Part shown: positions 53,344-62,151 of the stretch, in pieces | Layout of the letters: each line of letters opens with the position of its first letter | Position numbering within the stretch: the first letter of the stretch is position 1 | Position numbers and translations under genes: made by a program | The notes under the pieces: model-generated | What the model was told of the DNA's origin: nothing | Databases searched by the model: none | What the model saw: only the letters and a program-made list of their open reading frames with translations | Assembly (NCBI GenBank): GCA_029260015.1 | Contig: JAJDEB010000036.1 | Location: 620,001 to 684,000, forward strand | DNA from: Phycisphaerae bacterium | GTDB lineage: Bacteria > Planctomycetota > Phycisphaerae > UBA1845 | Reading direction: 5' to 3' | DNA: 64,000 bases

Positions 53344-53943
53344 TCACATCGATTCGGCGAGATCGGACAGGCGGTTGTGAAGCCATGCCTTTGCGTACTC
53401 CCAATGCTTACGGGCAGTTGAAAATGAGCACACCATGATCGCCGCAGACTCTTCCAGAGTCAGACCACCGAAAAAGCGGAGGCGAACAATGTCGGCAGCC
53501 GCCTGATCTTGCTTGCCCAGCTCTTCCAGCGCCTCATGAATATCTAGAAACTCAATCTGCGACGTCACACCGTCAACTTCAATTTCAATCAGCGGAACTC
53601 TTTGGTGCCCGCCGCCCCGCTTCAATGCGTTCTTCGCCCGGATCTCTTCCACGAACACATCATGAATCGCGCGTCCGACCAGAAAGTAAAAGTGACGCCG
53701 ATCCTCCGCATCCAAAAGGACTCTTCCCAGCAAACGCTCGCTTGCTGCGCTAACCAATTCCGTTGTCTGCAGCAGGATGCCCCCTTTACCGTTTAGCCGA
53801 CGACGGGCAATATGACGCAGATCGTCATAGACAAGCGTGAATAACTCTTCAATGGCATCGTTACGCCCTGAGCGAATATCCCCGAGCAGACCCGTAATGG
53901 TGCCAACGAGTTGTTCTGGATTCCCTGACGGCGAACATTCCAT
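53344..53943 (-). CDS. ECF-type sigma factor (kinase-linked group)
   Basis: 199 residues, most similar in plan to the other two: LFTLVYDDLRHIARRRLNG, QTTELVSAASERLLG, AIHDVFVEEIRAKNALKRGGG, and the HTH in LEESAAIMVCSFSTARKHWEYAKAWL. Unlike the others it is separated from its kinase by 89 bp. It is divergent from the envelope-protein cluster starting at 54414, which could be its regulon. Confidence 0.9.
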   Translation of the reverse strand: MECSPSGNPEQLVGTITGLLGDIRSGRNDAIEELFTLVYDDLRHIARRRLNGKGGILLQTTELVSAASERLLGRVLLDAEDRRHFYFLVGRAIHDVFVEEIRAKNALKRGGGHQRVPLIEIEVDGVTSQIEFLDIHEALEELGKQDQAAADIVRLRFFGGLTLEESAAIMVCSFSTARKHWEYAKAWLHNRLSDLAESM

Positions 53944-54413
53944 CCCTTGTCTCCAACTTGTCAGCCCCTGTCTTCAACTTCTTAAGACGTGCCTACGAAA
54001 AAATTTCGAATTATCGCGCATCGACTCCCATACATTGCGGTGGTGTATGTGAGCGACCGGACAATCGCATCGAATCGGCGATATACGTCGTGACTTGAAC
54101 CAAATCAGGCGAAGTGACGAGACGCAGGGCATTGAAAACAGAAATGAATGATCCCTGGCTTTGGGCACTGTAGCGCGCCAAGTGGGGCTGCACATGCCGA
54201 CTCGCCGCCACAGTTATATCGGTGTCTCCGCCTGCAAAGTCGTCCGTCAGCAATGCCAAACGCAACGCTCATGTGTTCTGGTAGACCAACCCGAGTGAGT
54301 TTCATTCTAACGAATGCGCCCTCAAACACCAAATCAGCCGGCAGCTAAATCGGTTGAACGCAATCGAGGCAACTTGCGGGGCTGGCTAGGATCAATGGAA
54401 AAGGAGTATGGCG
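53944..54413. other. Divergent promoter region without a gene
   Basis: About 470 bp between the ECF sigma gene (minus) and the cluster at 54414 (plus). No frame here resembles a protein. It probably holds promoters for both sides. Confidence 0.5.
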
Positions 54414-55064
54414 ATGACATTCAATCCCACCCAGGACAAGATCGCAATCACGATTCCGCAGTTCACTTTGAAGAAACCCAGCCTCGGTCAAGGAATTGAT
54501 CCGCTGTTCGAGATATGGCCCGACGGTGTTTTCAACGAGCCGTACTTTATCAGCCTTGCAATCGATTCGTATGGCATCAAGCAAAAATCGCTTGAGTTCA
54601 ACTTCACCGAATACCCAAACGTCCGCGCGGGCGAAACCGTAACCATGCTGGGGGACGGGAGCTTGGTCTATGGGCCAAAGAACCCGGGTGCGTTTGTCGC
54701 TGTATCCGTTGCGTTTCTTGAAATGGACCAAGACGTACGCGACGCTGGAAAGTTCATCCAACATGCGATTTCATCGAAGGCCGCAGAACTCGGATTGAAA
54801 GCACTGCTTGCCACCAACCCAGGTGCCGGTGTCGTCGCCACATTCCTCAAGGAACTCATTCGCTTCGTTGCCGCATCCGTTGCTGATAACAAAGATGACT
54901 TCTTGCTCCGCACGGAAGGCGTTTTCTTGCGCGACACAAGCGTCCCATATTGTGTGAATCGCTCCTTCCAACGCAGCAACGAGTTTCTCGATATGTCGCT
55001 GCAGGTCATACCCCTTTCCCAACCGAATGGACAAGGGCCAGAAACACAAATCGTTCATCTGTGA
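54414..55064 (+). CDS. Protein of unknown function, first gene of an envelope cluster
   Basis: 216 residues from ATG 54414 (AGGAG seven bases upstream; ATG 54408 lies too close to it). No signal peptide. A beta-rich front (KIAITIPQFTLKKP, LEFNFTEYPNVRAG) is followed by a helical middle (GKFIQHAISSKAAELGLKALL, VVATFLKELIRFVAASVAD). No recognised family. The glycine/alanine helices could be amphipathic. Confidence 0.65.
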   Translation: MTFNPTQDKIAITIPQFTLKKPSLGQGIDPLFEIWPDGVFNEPYFISLAIDSYGIKQKSLEFNFTEYPNVRAGETVTMLGDGSLVYGPKNPGAFVAVSVAFLEMDQDVRDAGKFIQHAISSKAAELGLKALLATNPGAGVVATFLKELIRFVAASVADNKDDFLLRTEGVFLRDTSVPYCVNRSFQRSNEFLDMSLQVIPLSQPNGQGPETQIVHL

Positions 55065-55168
55065 TTCGCTTCGTCGAGTCGCGAACGATTCCCTCGCCAA
55101 GCAACAGGCCTTGATGGCTCGGCGGCGAACTTGTCGAGCACTGTTACCGAACACAAAGGATACGACAA

Positions 55169-56410
55169 ATGCTTAACCTACATAACGCCAGTAAACGTCT
55201 TCGAATCGTGGCATCGCAATTCATCTTGTTGTCTCTCGCCACAATGCAACCCGGCTGCATGAATCGCTCAGATGCTGCGTCCCTTGCCACACTGGGCACC
55301 AAGGCAACCGCGCTCGGAACTGACGCGATTCTCGAACTTCGCGGCGAGTTGGCGGCATATCGCGAAACAGACATCGTTGTCTCAACGCTGACCGGTCGCG
55401 GGAAACTCACCAAGCCCGAATTGGAACAGCTCGGAAAACTCGATGCGCAGCTTCAGAAACGCTCGCAAATGCTAGGCTCGATGAGTGCTTTGTACTACTC
55501 GTTCCAACAACTCGCTGATTATGATGCAGCCGCTAATGTACGCGACGCTTCAAAGCAATTGACGACGGCAAGCGTCAATCTTATCGAACTTCTTGGCGAG
55601 AACAACATCGAAGCTTCCGACCAACTTGCCAACCTGATTGGAGAAGGCGCTGCGTTGATTGCGGAGGGCGTGCAGAGTCGCAAGCTCTATAAAGCAAACA
55701 ACGGTTTCATTCGCCTGCTGCCTGAACTTACCAAGCTCCTGAAAAAAGAGCGTGACCTTTATCCTGTTGCCCAAGAGTCCTTCGTAAACCGTTACAAACA
55801 ACTCTCTGCACAACGTCTGATTGACTTTGGACTTGCCAAAGTCGATTCCCTCATTGAGGAACAAGTATCCCATGCCGGCTTAACCTACGATGCGAAACTG
55901 GTTTCCGATCTGCGAGCTGAGTCTCGCAAGTATGCGTCCGGATTAGCCGCTGTGACGGACACTTCGTTGACAACCGCACAGAAAAACACTCTCCACGCTG
56001 CAATCGCACCATTTAAAGCATCTCACGAACAATATGGCACACTCAAGACCATCGCTCGGGAGGTACTATCGCTTCGCTATCAAACTGAATTAGAACTTCA
56101 CACCTCTATAATGGACGAAACCATCACCGCCCTCGATAAACTTTATAACTCCCATCTTTCCGCCAAAGCGAAATCGAAGAAGCTCGATGTCACCGCGCTC
56201 GCTGCAGTTGTGAAGCGTTTGGCAATACTTGCCGAGCAAGCGAATGCATACGCGGCTGCTAGACGGGCAGCCAGTGAAGAAGCGAGAGCGACTCGATTGG
56301 AGGTCAAGAACAAGCGACGGGCGGAACTAGAAGCGGCATTAAGTCCACTCATCGATATGTGGCTCAAGAAGGCTGGCATCGTTCTTCCAGATCTCAGCGG
56401 GACACCATAA
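55169..56410 (+). CDS. Putative lipoprotein, helical, unknown function
   Basis: 413 residues. Signal peptide with a possible lipobox MQPGC (Cys30). The mature part is almost all helical with coiled-coil character (KLTKPELEQLGKLDAQLQKR; AAARRAASEEARATRLEVKN). No family recognised. AAGGA eight bases before the ATG. Second gene of the cluster. Confidence 0.7.
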   Translation: MLNLHNASKRLRIVASQFILLSLATMQPGCMNRSDAASLATLGTKATALGTDAILELRGELAAYRETDIVVSTLTGRGKLTKPELEQLGKLDAQLQKRSQMLGSMSALYYSFQQLADYDAAANVRDASKQLTTASVNLIELLGENNIEASDQLANLIGEGAALIAEGVQSRKLYKANNGFIRLLPELTKLLKKERDLYPVAQESFVNRYKQLSAQRLIDFGLAKVDSLIEEQVSHAGLTYDAKLVSDLRAESRKYASGLAAVTDTSLTTAQKNTLHAAIAPFKASHEQYGTLKTIAREVLSLRYQTELELHTSIMDETITALDKLYNSHLSAKAKSKKLDVTALAAVVKRLAILAEQANAYAAARRAASEEARATRLEVKNKRRAELEAALSPLIDMWLKKAGIVLPDLSGTP

Positions 56411-56501
56411 CCAACGTTCATCATGACTCTGTGCCACGATGATGAAAGCAAAGCTGAACACACAATGTCCGTCTCTTTGACAACTTTGACTGGAGTATCT
56501 C

Positions 56502-56834
56502 ATGAATTCATTACACCCCCAAGTCTATGAACTAAAAGAGCTTTATGAACAACTTGACGATCGGTTCGACGATGTATATGCGAAGGCAAACACGCCCGAG
56601 CAAAAGCAAGCTCTAAAAGACAACCTAACCGCAGCGCGCCTGGCGCTACTCCAAGCACTCAACAGATCCTTTGACCAGAACAATCACCTTGTCATCTCAC
56701 TGACAAAAGGCCTACACGAACGCCGGACGGCTTTGACTGAAGAGCTGCGCTCGATACGCGACTTTGTGGGTGTACTTCAACTCATGACTGAATCTGTCCA
56801 ACTAGCATCCGGTCTCGCCGGTCTCGTTTTGTAG
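56502..56834 (+). CDS. Small helical protein, unknown function
   Basis: 110 residues, GGAG six bases before the ATG. Predicted helices HPQVYELKELYEQLDDRFDD, NLTAARLALLQALNRSFD and a hydrophobic tail LMTESVQLASGLAGLVL that might touch the membrane. No family recognised. Confidence 0.65.
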   Translation: MNSLHPQVYELKELYEQLDDRFDDVYAKANTPEQKQALKDNLTAARLALLQALNRSFDQNNHLVISLTKGLHERRTALTEELRSIRDFVGVLQLMTESVQLASGLAGLVL

Positions 56835-56912
56835 TTGAGCCCATTTTTGACACACGATGTCGCTACCGTCGAGCGGAACAATTGCTGAATACACTTTAAT
56901 AGGGAGTATACC

Positions 56913-57911
56913 GTGAGGATGCGCACATGGTACTTGATACTAATCCAGTCAGCCGCCATTCAAGCCTGCGGGTGTCGTCCTCCGCTGACCATAAACGTCG
57001 CGCCGAATGCACTCGGTTGCCAATCGCCAACTGCACCCGCAAGGAACGTGCCGACTCCCAGCACCGGTAGCACGCACTGTACGCCAACTCAAAGGTATTG
57101 CGCGCAAACCTATTGTCCATCACACAAAAGCACTTTTGATCTGGCTCACCTCGACCATCACTTTCACACGACTCCTTATTGGTGGACGGCGTCGTGCCTA
57201 TCCTTCGTACAAACAGCCGGCGATGCCGGCAGGCGATGCTCATTGTCCTGGCCTCCTGGAACAAGCACCTTATTTGAGTGCAATCTCACTACGTGTAAAT
57301 CCAAAGGATGCAATATACAAGATCGCATTACCTCGTGTGCGCCAACGCCTCAGCCTCACATTACACCCAAAATTACACCGCTCCGAATCGACAAAGTCAC
57401 CCCCACCTTTCTTTGGCAGGATTGCCCCACCGAAATCGTCATTGAAGGATCCGGATTCGGCGGAACCGTTGCTGCAGTAATTATAGCCGGACGCGCATGC
57501 GAATTTCGCACACTCAGTGATTCAATCATGCTGATAAGTGTTCCCCCCATTAGTCCGGACGCAGCAAGCTCTATCGTCTTGACATCGCTATCGACTGGTA
57601 CTGCAAGCGCGAATCCCACGACGCAAAAAGCACGCAATTTGTCTGTTTTTCAACTGTCGGACCACATGCAAATCGTTGCACTCGCGGACCGTCAGAATGG
57701 TCGATGGGCGATGGTCTCGCCCGACATCAATATGCAGATGCGACTCATTCGCAATGAACCAGCATCAGTAGTGTCTGCATCAAATCTCTTGAATTCCATC
57801 CGAACGCTAGATGGCGCGGTTAAAGTAGAACTCTCCAGCCCATTGGCGATCGATCCCAAAACATCAATCAAAGTGGACCTAAGCGGTACCAGATTAGGCA
57901 ATGGGAGTTAA
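56913..57911 (+). CDS. Putative lipoprotein with IPT/TIG-like domain
   Basis: 332 residues from GTG 56913 (AGGGAG six bases upstream). Short signal with Cys19 and Cys21 (IQACGC), then a Cys/Pro/Thr-rich region with about 14 cysteines (about 35-150) and an IPT/TIG-like beta domain (about 157-240: KVTPTFLWQDCPTEIVIEGSGFGG split around the GSGFGG turn). The C-terminal part is unassigned. Likely held at the outer side of a membrane. Confidence 0.7.
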   Translation: MRMRTWYLILIQSAAIQACGCRPPLTINVAPNALGCQSPTAPARNVPTPSTGSTHCTPTQRYCAQTYCPSHKSTFDLAHLDHHFHTTPYWWTASCLSFVQTAGDAGRRCSLSWPPGTSTLFECNLTTCKSKGCNIQDRITSCAPTPQPHITPKITPLRIDKVTPTFLWQDCPTEIVIEGSGFGGTVAAVIIAGRACEFRTLSDSIMLISVPPISPDAASSIVLTSLSTGTASANPTTQKARNLSVFQLSDHMQIVALADRQNGRWAMVSPDINMQMRLIRNEPASVVSASNLLNSIRTLDGAVKVELSSPLAIDPKTSIKVDLSGTRLGNGS

Positions 57912-57967
57912 CGGCGGAAGCGTCTCTCAAACATATTCGATGAACCCACGAACAAGAGCGGATTGAA

Positions 57968-60900
57968 ATGGCAGAAAATCAACAACCATCAAGTCGTCCA
58001 GCCCTCCCGCTCCAAGCGCTCCTTGTCTGCGCGGTAGCGACGGCACTTTTCCTACATAAGGCACCGCTTACTACGTCTCGCCCTCAAATGGTACCTCTGC
58101 CAACCGTCGGGGCCAACGCCGATAGAGTTCGAGTGAGGCTATGGCAGGACCCGTTGGACGCAGCATACCGAGAAGTAGAAAAACGGACGAAACAAGCCAA
58201 GAGTAATGTTCACCGAAACAATGAAGCCGCAATGATTCATTCTGTGTCTCAGCTTGCTCAGCACACAGCAAGCGCAGCGAACAGAACCTTCGCGTTCGAG
58301 ACGGATTCTAACTCTATGTGGCAGTTCGTGCGCATGAAACTAGAAAGTGTCCTTCAGCAAATTGTCTCATGGGTCAACTCGTGCCAAGATTTGCGGACGA
58401 AAACTGTCACTGATGCTTGCGTTCCTCCCAAGACTTTTGAGAACCATCTGATCCTTCCAGTGATGCTGCGGGGTGGCCCTTACACCGATGCAGCAGAAGA
58501 TCGAATGCGAACTCGATTTGCGGTGCTCTCCGCACTAGCAAAAGTGGGCTACTTTCCTGAGCACCGCGAGCACCTCGCATTTCTGCGCCTGGTCAATACG
58601 AACGGAGTAGAAAATAGGAATGGCAACCTCACGCAGCTCCGAAATGACGACTTTGATCACGAGTCGTTAGCGCTCCCATTTGAATCATTTGAATTTAGCA
58701 CTTTGCGCGCCGACCACCCATTGCACTGTGAATTAGCTGCCTCGAGCACTCGAGATCCCGCAACCGGACCAATCACGAAGGGCAAGTATTTCCGTGTGTA
58801 TGTACTTTGGATCGATGAAGATGCATTGGTGGACCCCGGTCACCGTTTGGGCAACTTCTTTCGACCCGATCAAAAGCTGCACAAGCGAATTCAGAAGCTT
58901 CTTACAGCTTTCATTAAACTTCACCTGATGAACGCCTATACAGAATCTGTCTTGGTCCGGCAGCAACATTGGCCCAACATTTCAAGTAATGGCTACAAGG
59001 AATACGCTTCAACTCATCATGCCAAAGACGACATGTTGGGAATTAATTGTGACGTACGGCTACTGGGCCCAACTTCTTCGGACACCCTGTTGCAGTTGTG
59101 CAAGGGACTGCCCCACCCACTCCTAAGGGACGCGCCAACAAACGGATTCCGAGCCATCTATACACCTTGGGCCACCATCGAGCCAAAAATGCTTGCAACG
59201 CTGTTGGCACACGATAACGATGGTGCTTCCCCTATCGATCCGACCTGCGCTACGTCAAAAGGACTGGGTATAATTGCGCAGACTTCCGCGACAGACCAGC
59301 AGTTGTTTGAAGTAATTCTCGCCGAACTCAGAACGCGTGGCGTCGATTTTGTAAACGACATCTGGCCGTTCGCAAATTCAGGACTTGATCAAACTATGGT
59401 GTTGGTAAGCGAATGGGATACTCTTTATGGACGGGCATGGCGCTGCGCGGTGCTCTCGTCGCTCGAAGAATCACGTAAGGAGCCTACAACCATCGGCATC
59501 TGTGACTGTGCCAAGTTGGAGCGCGACTACATCGACAAGCTAATAAATGACCCGTCATCTGTAAATGTCTATTTTGTTAGCTATGTACGTGGGCTCGACG
59601 GGCAGATTCCAGGAAGCGACGAAGTCGACTCGATTGAACGAACACAGTCGCCTTCAAACTTTGACGCACTCGAGTTCCCAGCCGGTCACGCTCAACTCGA
59701 TTACATCCGCCGAATGGAGAAATCGCTTGATGACTTGAGTAATCGCCTCAAGAAGTTAGACCGGCGCATAGCCGCCATCGGCGTCATTGGTAGTGATATA
59801 TACGACAAACTATTGCTTTTTCGCTCGCTGGAGCCGCGCTTCGACGACGTGGCATTCTTCACAACCGATCTTGATGCGCGACTTACCCATGCCGAAGAAT
59901 ATGAATACACACACAACGTAATCGTCGCCGCTTCTTACGGTCTTCAGCTTCACTACAAAAACCAGTCACCGACACTGCCCTTCCGCGATTCGCACCAAAC
60001 ATCCCTGTATACCACAATATTGGAGATTCTTAGACTAGCTGGAAAAGAAAAAGTCAATTTAGGCCAAATCTCAATGATAACAGACCGCGAGCGCTTTGAC
60101 CTAACCCGCAGCGATCTCAGTCCGACCAGTACCAGTATCAAAGACAAAGGAGTTCGTATTTTTGAGATCGGCAAGAACGGACCAGTTTGCCTCAACTCGA
60201 CGATCGAGTCTAGAGCTGGCTCCCCCCCCATATCCAGCACTGTATCCGATTGCTCAGGGATAGCACACCCGCTGTCTGACTTGCTCCTTTTTCGAGACAG
60301 ACTATCACCTCGCGCCGTTCTCCTCTTCATCATCGCTCTCTTGATTGCGATGCTGATCGCATTTACTCCAATTGGGCTCTTGGTACTCTCTGAGAGAGAA
60401 CTCTTTGAAAGAATGCGCGCTTCTATCCAAATCCCAGTCACTCACCTGATTAGTGGAGGTAAAAATGTTTGGGTATTAGCCGACGGCTTTGGCTCCAAGT
60501 TCTCAAAGCTCAGCAACAGGTGGCGAGAGATCCATGAAGCGAGGCGAAAGCAAAAGCCGACAGTTTCCAAAAAATGGCTGAACCTAGTAGCGCGGAGTCG
60601 TTGGCGATTGCGATTGATGGGCGATAGAACCGCCGAATGCCTCGTATTAGTTATTGCATTAGTTGGAACACAAGTCGGCCGGGCTGTCGGCATCTTGATC
60701 TGGCTGTTGACTCCGCTTTATATGCTCACGCTTTTACTTTTTGGAAGCATTGTAGTTGTTCTTGCATGCACTTTGCTTGGATTGGCGACTCCCATAGCGT
60801 ACGCATGGTCCCACTGGCAACATATAAACTTGGAACCATTGGCACTGTTCCTGGGTATCGGAGTTTGGGGAAGGTCTCTTATACTTTGTGTGGCATGTTT

Positions 60901-61897
60901 TTGTGGTGCCTGCTTTACAGTTGTTATCTGGTGTCTTCGCGGCGTCGCGAATACAGAGCTGCGATGCACTCGGGAGAATCTCCAAGCCCGCTTGGTTGGA
61001 ACGAATAGTAAAACCTGGCGGTCGACACTCCACAAGCAGGTGAGTGAGCTAAGACCCTATCGACTGATTATCACAGCGTTAGGTATTACAGCTTTGCTAT
61101 ACACAGTTGGATTCTTGTTGTCTTACTATCCGCACTTTCGCCGAAGCCTTGCGCGAGGACAGTGTGCATACTATATTGACTACATGATGCAATGCCTAAG
61201 TACGATATGGGCGGTTTGGGTTTTTTCACAAGTTTGGTGCGTGGCTATGCGTTGTTTCTGTTTCACACGATCGCTAAACGAGGATGCATTGATAACCCAA
61301 ATGACTCAAGGAAACAGTGGCGCCGAGCGCGGACAATATCAAGACGCGAGCCTCGACTTGGAGCACCCTAACATGAAGGTACTTCGCGATGCAGCTGCAG
61401 ATGGGTTGATTCGAATCCAGGCCATCGCAATTGAGTCTCGACTTGCCAGCCGATGCACTTTCATGCCGTTTGTTCTCCTACTCATTCTAATAGTTGCACG
61501 ACAACCAATATTTGAAGAATGGGCGTGGCCGCCAGGCCTCATATATTTCCTGTTCACGATGGCAGCCACGACAATGATCTTAATCTTTGCATCACGACAC
61601 AGCGCCAAGAAGGTACGCGACAGATTCACTAGATTTCTCGGTTCTCAGATCGGACTACTGGAACTTCATTCGCATGGAGATCCTGCATCTGGCGAGAAGG
61701 GCCTAACTCCGTTGCGAAATAGAACGTTGGCAGCATTGGAGCATGCCAAACAGAGCATACTCAGTATGCGAGCTGGAGCTTTTTCGCCTGCTATCGAGAG
61801 TCCTCTCCTGAGTGCGCTTCTCATACCGGCAGGAGGACTCGGACTTTGGGAGGTCATCCTAAACTTGTTCGGAATTAGTAACGGCGGTATTTTATGA
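57968..61897 (+). CDS. Very large multi-pass membrane protein with periplasmic-binding-like segment, unknown function
   Basis: 1309 residues. One N-terminal helix (about 14-32), a soluble part to about 775, then a helix at about 780-803 and five to seven more between 890 and 1210 (e.g. AVGILIWLLTPLYMLTLLLF; FVLLLILIVARQPIF). The soluble part ends in IGVIGSDIYDKLLLFRSLEP, AFFTTDLDARLTHAEEYEY, VAASYGLQLHY and FRDSHQTSLYTTIL, a pattern like type I periplasmic binding folds that I recall from other large bacterial proteins but cannot name. It closes the cluster that starts at 54414. No enzyme motif found. Confidence 0.75.
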   Translation: MAENQQPSSRPALPLQALLVCAVATALFLHKAPLTTSRPQMVPLPTVGANADRVRVRLWQDPLDAAYREVEKRTKQAKSNVHRNNEAAMIHSVSQLAQHTASAANRTFAFETDSNSMWQFVRMKLESVLQQIVSWVNSCQDLRTKTVTDACVPPKTFENHLILPVMLRGGPYTDAAEDRMRTRFAVLSALAKVGYFPEHREHLAFLRLVNTNGVENRNGNLTQLRNDDFDHESLALPFESFEFSTLRADHPLHCELAASSTRDPATGPITKGKYFRVYVLWIDEDALVDPGHRLGNFFRPDQKLHKRIQKLLTAFIKLHLMNAYTESVLVRQQHWPNISSNGYKEYASTHHAKDDMLGINCDVRLLGPTSSDTLLQLCKGLPHPLLRDAPTNGFRAIYTPWATIEPKMLATLLAHDNDGASPIDPTCATSKGLGIIAQTSATDQQLFEVILAELRTRGVDFVNDIWPFANSGLDQTMVLVSEWDTLYGRAWRCAVLSSLEESRKEPTTIGICDCAKLERDYIDKLINDPSSVNVYFVSYVRGLDGQIPGSDEVDSIERTQSPSNFDALEFPAGHAQLDYIRRMEKSLDDLSNRLKKLDRRIAAIGVIGSDIYDKLLLFRSLEPRFDDVAFFTTDLDARLTHAEEYEYTHNVIVAASYGLQLHYKNQSPTLPFRDSHQTSLYTTILEILRLAGKEKVNLGQISMITDRERFDLTRSDLSPTSTSIKDKGVRIFEIGKNGPVCLNSTIESRAGSPPISSTVSDCSGIAHPLSDLLLFRDRLSPRAVLLFIIALLIAMLIAFTPIGLLVLSERELFERMRASIQIPVTHLISGGKNVWVLADGFGSKFSKLSNRWREIHEARRKQKPTVSKKWLNLVARSRWRLRLMGDRTAECLVLVIALVGTQVGRAVGILIWLLTPLYMLTLLLFGSIVVVLACTLLGLATPIAYAWSHWQHINLEPLALFLGIGVWGRSLILCVACFCGACFTVVIWCLRGVANTELRCTRENLQARLVGTNSKTWRSTLHKQVSELRPYRLIITALGITALLYTVGFLLSYYPHFRRSLARGQCAYYIDYMMQCLSTIWAVWVFSQVWCVAMRCFCFTRSLNEDALITQMTQGNSGAERGQYQDASLDLEHPNMKVLRDAAADGLIRIQAIAIESRLASRCTFMPFVLLLILIVARQPIFEEWAWPPGLIYFLFTMAATTMILIFASRHSAKKVRDRFTRFLGSQIGLLELHSHGDPASGEKGLTPLRNRTLAALEHAKQSILSMRAGAFSPAIESPLLSALLIPAGGLGLWEVILNLFGISNGGIL

Positions 61898-62151
61898 GTC
61901 TGTGGGGATACACGCAGCGCCTTAATTTATTGACGCAGGTTAAGCGTGGCGACAAAGCAGTCTCTGCTTGATGGCATGACATCTACAAGCTCAGAACACA
62001 TCAGGCGGATTGCTTGAATTGGAATCAGTTCAAATTCGGCTCAATGGTCGCGATCTTGGTACGCGCAAGAACCTCCCGTTTGTCGATGTAGATTAATACT
62101 CTAAACTGATCAGCAATGCCGCGTGCGATGCGGTCGCAGATGCTCATGAAT

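Noticed and set aside
53974..54332. Overlapping minus-strand frames upstream of the envelope cluster
   Set aside because: No motif, no ribosome site and no extension into a longer gene; the region is better read as a divergent promoter.
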